Part shown: piece by piece, positions 59,999 to 64,000 of the stretch | Layout of the letters: each line of letters opens with the position of its first letter | Numbering within the stretch: position 1 is the first letter of the stretch | Source of the DNA: Silvibacterium bohemicum | Lineage (GTDB): Bacteria; Acidobacteriota; Terriglobia; Terriglobales; Acidobacteriaceae | Length of the DNA: 64,000 bases | Assembly: GCF_001006305.1 (NCBI RefSeq) | Contig: NZ_LBHJ01000002.1 | Location: forward strand, 1-64,000 | Reading direction: 5' to 3' | The notes under the pieces: generated by a model | What the model saw: only the letters and a program-made list of their open reading frames with translations | Database searches by the model: none | Told to the model about the DNA's origin: nothing | Program-made: the position numbers and the translations under genes

Positions 59999-60722
59999 AG
60001 AATTGCAAGCAGAGGCAGTTATTGACTTAGAGAAGGAATAGCACTGCCGCGTGATGTGTTTTAGCTGCAAACGTTGTGGGCGGAGGCGGATGTGGGATCT
60101 GGTGCGAATTCAACCCTAGCAAGAACATTTACCTTGAGACGAGATGAAAGTTTGCATGAGCTCCCTCAGGAAGTTTCTTCCTCCCACGAACCTGCAAGAG
60201 ACGGCAAGAGTGAGTCGCCATTTCAGGGGCTGTTAGGCAGTGTGACTGGATACACTCATACGCTGGCGGCAATTGGATTGATCTTGCGCTGCTTCTTATA
60301 GACAAACGTCCTCGTTGGGTGAAGTGGTAAGGTGCTTGTCCTTGTAATAAGTCGCATAGGATGGGTTGCCAGATCGCTGATGACCACACGACCTTTGAGT
60401 AGTCGCAAGGCCGGTGCCACATTCTGGCTGAGAACTCCTAATGCGCTTCGCGGACATTTCCTGCAAATAACATAGATTTTCTCTGCATCGAGCTTCTGTG
60501 TCTCGCGAGTGTATTCGTTGAAGAGAATGAATAGGCTTCGGTAGCCATGGAACAAAATGGGCATATTCAAAATTGCCGGCCAGGGAATGGCTGAACGGTT
60601 ATATTTTAAAAAGAATCCGACTGGTCGATTTTGTGCTCTTAAGAGCATGCGTTCCGCGATGTCTGTCGTAGTTCTAGCGACGCATTTCATTGAGCAACAC
60701 GTATCAGAAGGGAAGTCATAGC
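59999..60722. other. Gene-poor interval
   Basis: About 720 bases. The only sizeable frame is the weak minus-strand candidate at 60256–60690. No RNA, repeat or terminator was identified. Confidence 0.4.
60256..60690 (-). CDS. Doubtful orphan reading frame
   Basis: A 144-codon minus-strand frame from ATG 60690 with no recognised domain. The middle (PWPAILNMPILFHGYRSLFI) is mildly hydrophobic and the tail is very basic. No ribosome site is visible. It is recorded because nothing else fills the interval and it diverges from the next gene; it may well be spurious. Confidence 0.25.
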   Translation of the reverse strand: MKCVARTTTDIAERMLLRAQNRPVGFFLKYNRSAIPWPAILNMPILFHGYRSLFILFNEYTRETQKLDAEKIYVICRKCPRSALGVLSQNVAPALRLLKGRVVISDLATHPMRLITRTSTLPLHPTRTFVYKKQRKINPIAASV

Positions 60723-61718
60723 ATGGCAAAGAGAGTGCGCTTTTATGAGACAGGTGGACCTGAGGTCCTAAGAATTGAAGAAGCCCCTGCAACAGGTCCC
60801 GGCAAGGGAGAGGCCGTACTGCGGGTGCAGGCGATTGGGCTGAATCGCGCAGAATCGATGTTTATGCACGGCCAATATCTGGAGCCCACGCAGCTTCCCG
60901 CCAAACTCGGATACGAAGCGGCCGGAGTGGTTACTGCCGTCGGCGCCGATGTGGACAAGAGCATGATCGGCAGGAAGCTGTCGACAATGCCGGCGTTCTC
61001 GCTGAATCAGTATGGCGTACTTGGTGAGGAGGTAGTGGTTCCAGTGCATGCGCTGGCGGAATATCCGGATCACCTGTCTCCTGTCGAAGCCACTTCGATC
61101 TGGATGCAGTATCTGACGGCCTACGGAGCCCTCATCGAGTTTGGGAAGCTCAAGAAGGGGGAGTTTGTCATCATTACTGCGGCTTCAAGCAGCGCAGGAT
61201 TGGCAGCGATTGAGACCGTGAAAGCGGAAGGCGGCGTTGCTATCGCTACGACTCGTTCGCGCGCGAAATATGATGAATTGCTCAAGCTGGGCGCCGATCA
61301 CGTGATCGTAACCGACGAGGAGAATCTCGTTGAACGGGTGAAGGAGATCACGAGCGGAGTGGGTGCTCGTATCGTGTTCGATCCGATCGGGGGACCGATG
61401 CTCGATCAACTGGTGGAAGCCGCGGCTCAGGGCGCGACCATATTCGAGTACGGAGCGCTATCGAAAGACAGGACGCCCTACCCGCTCTTTCAATCAATAG
61501 TCAAAGGGCTCAACATCCGGGGCTATTGGCTGGTGGAGATTATGCTCGATCCCGAACGACTTACCAGAGCGAAGAGCTACGTGTTCGAGAAGCTGGCAAG
61601 CAAGCAGTTCAGACCGAAGGTCGCTAAGACCTTTCCGTTTGAGCAGGTCGTGCAGGCGTACCAATATTTGGAATCGAACAATCAGATCGGCAAGGTCGTT
61701 GTGACTGTCGGCAAGTAG
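60723..61718 (+). CDS. Zinc-independent alcohol dehydrogenase / NADPH:quinone reductase
   Basis: 331-residue medium-chain dehydrogenase (MDR). N-terminal GroES-like part (FYETGGPEVLRIEEAPATGP, GYEAAGVVTAVG) and a Rossmann part (ITAASSSAGLAAIETVKAEG, IVFDPIGGPMLDQL). The zinc-binding cysteines of true alcohol dehydrogenases are absent, which suits quinone oxidoreductases. ATG 60723 with AAGGGAAG upstream; a TTG 33 bases earlier is less likely. Confidence 0.9.
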   Translation: MAKRVRFYETGGPEVLRIEEAPATGPGKGEAVLRVQAIGLNRAESMFMHGQYLEPTQLPAKLGYEAAGVVTAVGADVDKSMIGRKLSTMPAFSLNQYGVLGEEVVVPVHALAEYPDHLSPVEATSIWMQYLTAYGALIEFGKLKKGEFVIITAASSSAGLAAIETVKAEGGVAIATTRSRAKYDELLKLGADHVIVTDEENLVERVKEITSGVGARIVFDPIGGPMLDQLVEAAAQGATIFEYGALSKDRTPYPLFQSIVKGLNIRGYWLVEIMLDPERLTRAKSYVFEKLASKQFRPKVAKTFPFEQVVQAYQYLESNNQIGKVVVTVGK

Positions 61719-61845
61719 ACAGACCCATTAGCATCTGTCCTTTCAGGGAAGGCGCCGCGGGTCGTCGCCTTCCGGGGAATGTGGATGTGCTTCCTCACGG
61801 AATGAGCGGGCTGCGCGAGGGGAAATGTATATATTCTCCTGCGTT

Positions 61846-61864
61846 TATAATGATAATGAATTAT
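61846..61864. promoter_or_regulatory. Fur-box-like AT-rich palindromic word before lgt
   Basis: TATAATGATAATGAATTAT agrees at 13 of 19 positions with the classical Fur box. It may equally be a plain AT-rich promoter with TATAAT at 61846. Confidence 0.25.
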
Positions 61865-61876
61865 ATTTAGCGATTA

Positions 61877-62746
61877 ATGCTCATCATGCCGGCGAAACCA
61901 TCAATAAAGGACACGATCTTTTTCTCAATTCAGAGGCATTATTGGGTCGATAACCTCAATCCCTGGATCGTTCACTTTTACGGAGGCTTTGGCATCCGCT
62001 GGTATGGGGCTTCCTACGTGGCCGGCTTCCTTATTGCGGCATGGATGTTTTCCCGCTGGGCGAGGCGAGGCCGATTGCCTCTATCTGCCGATCAAGTTCC
62101 AACACTCATGCTCTACCTTTCGGCTGGAGTCATCGTGGGAGGCAGAGTGGGTTACTGCATCTTCTACGACCTTCACGATGTGATGCACGATCCACTCGAG
62201 GTCTTCGCTGTCTGGCATGGGGGAATGGCGAGCCATGGCGGCATCCTTGGCCTGGTGCTTGCGCTTTGGCTCTTCGCGACCCGTTTTCGAATCGATCCCC
62301 TGCGGCTTCTTGACGCTGCTGCTGCTGTGGGACCGCTCGGAATCGCTCTCGGGCGCATCGCCAACTTCATCAACGGGGAGCTATGGGGACGCCCAACGAC
62401 GGTTGTCTGGGCGGTGATCTTTCCTGAGGCGCCGCTTATCGGCGGCGTGAATGTTCCCCGTCATCCAAGCCAGATCTACGCCGCTCTTATCGAAGGGCTG
62501 ATGGTCTTCTTTATCGCCCAGTGGACCTATGCCAAAACTAAGCGGCCTGGACTGACGACTGCTGCTGTATGCGTTGCTTACGGGGTGGGCCGATTCATTG
62601 ATGAGTTCTGGCGAGAACCGGATCTAGGGCAGCCGGTGTATTGGGGATGGATGAGCAAGGGGCAGCTGCTGACGATTCCCATGATCGCTTTCGGGATCAT
62701 CCTTTTCATTCGACAATTCAAACACGGCGCGGTACCCAAGGGGTAA
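61877..62746 (+). CDS. lgt: Prolipoprotein diacylglyceryl transferase
   Basis: 289-residue inner-membrane enzyme that moves diacylglycerol from phosphatidylglycerol to the lipobox cysteine of prolipoproteins. Seven helices; family signature GRIANFINGELWGR near residues 157–170, the HGGMASHGG motif with the essential histidine, and YGVGRFIDEFWREPD near the end. An ATG at 61889 is also possible. The last seven codons and the stop lie inside a tRNA-like gene. Confidence 0.94.
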   Translation: MLIMPAKPSIKDTIFFSIQRHYWVDNLNPWIVHFYGGFGIRWYGASYVAGFLIAAWMFSRWARRGRLPLSADQVPTLMLYLSAGVIVGGRVGYCIFYDLHDVMHDPLEVFAVWHGGMASHGGILGLVLALWLFATRFRIDPLRLLDAAAAVGPLGIALGRIANFINGELWGRPTTVVWAVIFPEAPLIGGVNVPRHPSQIYAALIEGLMVFFIAQWTYAKTKRPGLTTAAVCVAYGVGRFIDEFWREPDLGQPVYWGWMSKGQLLTIPMIAFGIILFIRQFKHGAVPKG

Positions 62747-62800
62747 GGGATGGGCTTACTCGGCCTTGATGCGCCGGTTCGAGTCCGGTCCGCGCCGCCA
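62726..62800 (+). tRNA. tRNA-like gene with non-standard anticodon loop
   Basis: Cloverleaf by eye: acceptor GGCGCGG (62726–62732) pairs perfectly with CCGCGCC (62790–62796); D arm CCC/GGG with GG in the loop; T arm GCCGG-TTCGAGT-CCGGT; five-base variable loop; G73 and encoded CCA. Acceptor and arms recall bacterial tRNA-Cys. The anticodon stem TGGGC/GCCTT is weak (T·T, G·T, three good pairs) and the loop TTACTCG gives anticodon ACT with C37, which fits no standard class I tRNA. The 5' 21 bases overlap lgt. Either a diverged or degenerate tRNA, or a novel tRNA-like RNA. Confidence 0.55.
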
Positions 62801-62878
62801 ATCATCTTGGATCGGGCGGCCATAAAGTCGAGATTTTTGGCCGAAGCTGGTGCATTCCGTTGAATACTACGTTTAAGT

Positions 62879-64000
62879 ATGGGCGGAATCATCCAACTCG
62901 GGCGGAAGGTCCGAGAGCGTTTTCGATGTAGAAGCTTTCTGCTGCTTTTTGTCCTCATCCTTATTTCGTTGGAAGCTCCTGCGCTTGCGGCTTCGAGTTT
63001 GCTGCGCGATCAAGTGCTCACGACGTGGACGACCGAGCAGGGGCTGCCGCAGAACTTCATCACGTCGCTCGCACAGACTTCCGATGGATTCCTCTGGGTT
63101 GGAACGATGAACGGTCTGGTGCGCTTTGATGGCCTTCACTTCCGCGGATTCAGCCAGGATGGTCCGCCTGAGCTGCAGGGCTTTATTGGCGGCCTGGTGA
63201 AGGATGGCGGCGACGGACTCTGGATCGTGACGTCTTCCAGCCTCTTTCACTACGAACATCATCGTTTCGAATCCATTCTCTTTGACGGGCGCGCACATTA
63301 CCGGGTGGAGACAGTTGCGCGTTCGAACAGCGGCGAGGTGTGGCTCTTCTTCGAAGGCAAGCTGATGCGCACGGATCGAGACAAGCTCGTTCCGGGGCGG
63401 CTACCCGATGGCGTTGGACGAGTGAGCGACATGGCGGAGAGCCGCGATGGGTCGCTTTGGATTGCCAACCACCAAACTATCTTCCGGATGAACCACGGAG
63501 CGCTGGCCGGAAAGTATGAGCTTCCCGATTGCCACTTTGTATATGCCGACCGCTTCGGCGAGGTATGGGCGGGAGACGGGCATGGTTTATTTCATTTCGC
63601 AGGGAACGGGTTCGTGCCGGTTTCGAATCCCGGATTGGATAACTTCGTCAGCATTACGGTCGATAGCCAGCACCGGCTTTGGATGGCGAGCGGCGGACTG
63701 CATGGCGTTACTCGCAAAACGGGCACCGAGATCGAGAGGCTTACCGAAGCGGATGGCATGGCCAGCAACGATGTTCGCATGGTTCTCGAAGATCGCAATG
63801 GAGACTTCTGGCTGGGAACCATCGCGGGCCTGCAGCGCCTTCACCAGGGAATTTTCACGAGCTACACGGTCGCCAACAGGCCGGGAGGACAACTTAGCCA
63901 GACGGTTTCCATCTTCGAGCAGAAGGACGGCTCGATCTGGACGGGAACTTTGGAAGGCGGCGTCGTCCGATGGCGCGACGGCCGCCAGGAGCGATTCGAT
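62879..64000 (+). CDS. Two-component-type sensor with Reg_prop propeller (3' end outside window)
   Basis: At least 374 residues, open to the window edge. A signal peptide (FLLLFVLILISLEAPALAAS) is followed by LLRDQVLTTWTTEQGLPQN and repeated Reg_prop motifs (TSDGFLWVGTMNGLVRFDG, RDGSLWIANHQTIFRM, RNGDFWLGTIAGLQRL, KDGSIWTGTLEGGVVRW). These form a periplasmic seven-bladed propeller, as in hybrid sensor kinases and diguanylate cyclases that sense polysaccharides. The output domain is not in the window. ATG 62879. Confidence 0.85.
   Translation, partial: MGGIIQLGRKVRERFRCRSFLLLFVLILISLEAPALAASSLLRDQVLTTWTTEQGLPQNFITSLAQTSDGFLWVGTMNGLVRFDGLHFRGFSQDGPPELQGFIGGLVKDGGDGLWIVTSSSLFHYEHHRFESILFDGRAHYRVETVARSNSGEVWLFFEGKLMRTDRDKLVPGRLPDGVGRVSDMAESRDGSLWIANHQTIFRMNHGALAGKYELPDCHFVYADRFGEVWAGDGHGLFHFAGNGFVPVSNPGLDNFVSITVDSQHRLWMASGGLHGVTRKTGTEIERLTEADGMASNDVRMVLEDRNGDFWLGTIAGLQRLHQGIFTSYTVANRPGGQLSQTVSIFEQKDGSIWTGTLEGGVVRWRDGRQERFD

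Overview
The window looks like chromosomal DNA from a soil-type member of the Acidobacteriota, probably family Acidobacteriaceae (class Terriglobia). This is an inference. It rests on the combination of an Alternative Complex III (ACIII)/cytochrome oxidase cluster, a very large secreted protein with BNR and choice-of-anchor-D repeats, a PadR–HAAS module, a Reg_prop sensor, moderately high GC, and intergenic space full of small dispersed repeats. No ribosomal RNA, phage, plasmid or CRISPR locus was seen.

Layout. 0.2–7.3 kb: a glycosyltransferase 39 family membrane protein, a Rieske oxygenase, a GH57 glycosidase and an AlkA-type DNA glycosylase. 7.8–21.6 kb: one long same-strand cluster, actABCDEF, an accessory gene, SCO, and coxB-coxA-coxC-coxIV. 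This encodes a quinol:cytochrome c oxidoreductase (ACIII) together with a caa3-type oxidase and its copper chaperone. 21.9–28.2 kb: class II photolyase and a 1537-residue secreted repeat protein. 28.4–35.7 kb: exopolysaccharide block (Wza-like exporter, rfbBACD for dTDP-L-rhamnose, and an initiating sugar-phosphate transferase on the other strand). 36.3–38.1 kb: gatC-gatA. 38.3–46.7 kb: hypotheticals, FmdE-like protein, DUF4142 protein, an autoregulated-looking PadR/HAAS/Yip1 group, and a membrane Ser/Thr kinase with TPRs. 46.9–50.9 kb: purL-purF on the minus strand. 50.9–56.5 kb: three short-chain dehydrogenases, homocysteine methyltransferase, tRNA-Pro(CGG), a superinfection-immunity-like protein and a TetR regulator. 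57.4–60 kb: an ECF sigma factor, an anti-sigma factor with a C-terminal CxxCH motif, and a stand-alone sigma region 2-like protein. 60.7–64 kb: quinone reductase, lgt, a tRNA-like gene overlapping the lgt 3' end, and the start of a propeller sensor cut by the window edge.

The most unusual material is (i) several families of short dispersed repeats that occur between genes and, in three cases, inside coding sequences (an in-frame insert in PurL, the PurF propeptide, and the start of the ActE signal peptide); (ii) the sigma/anti-sigma locus with a possible haem-binding anti-sigma factor; and (iii) the tRNA-like gene with a non-standard anticodon loop embedded in the end of lgt. All family assignments come from reading motifs in the translated sequence; no database search was possible.
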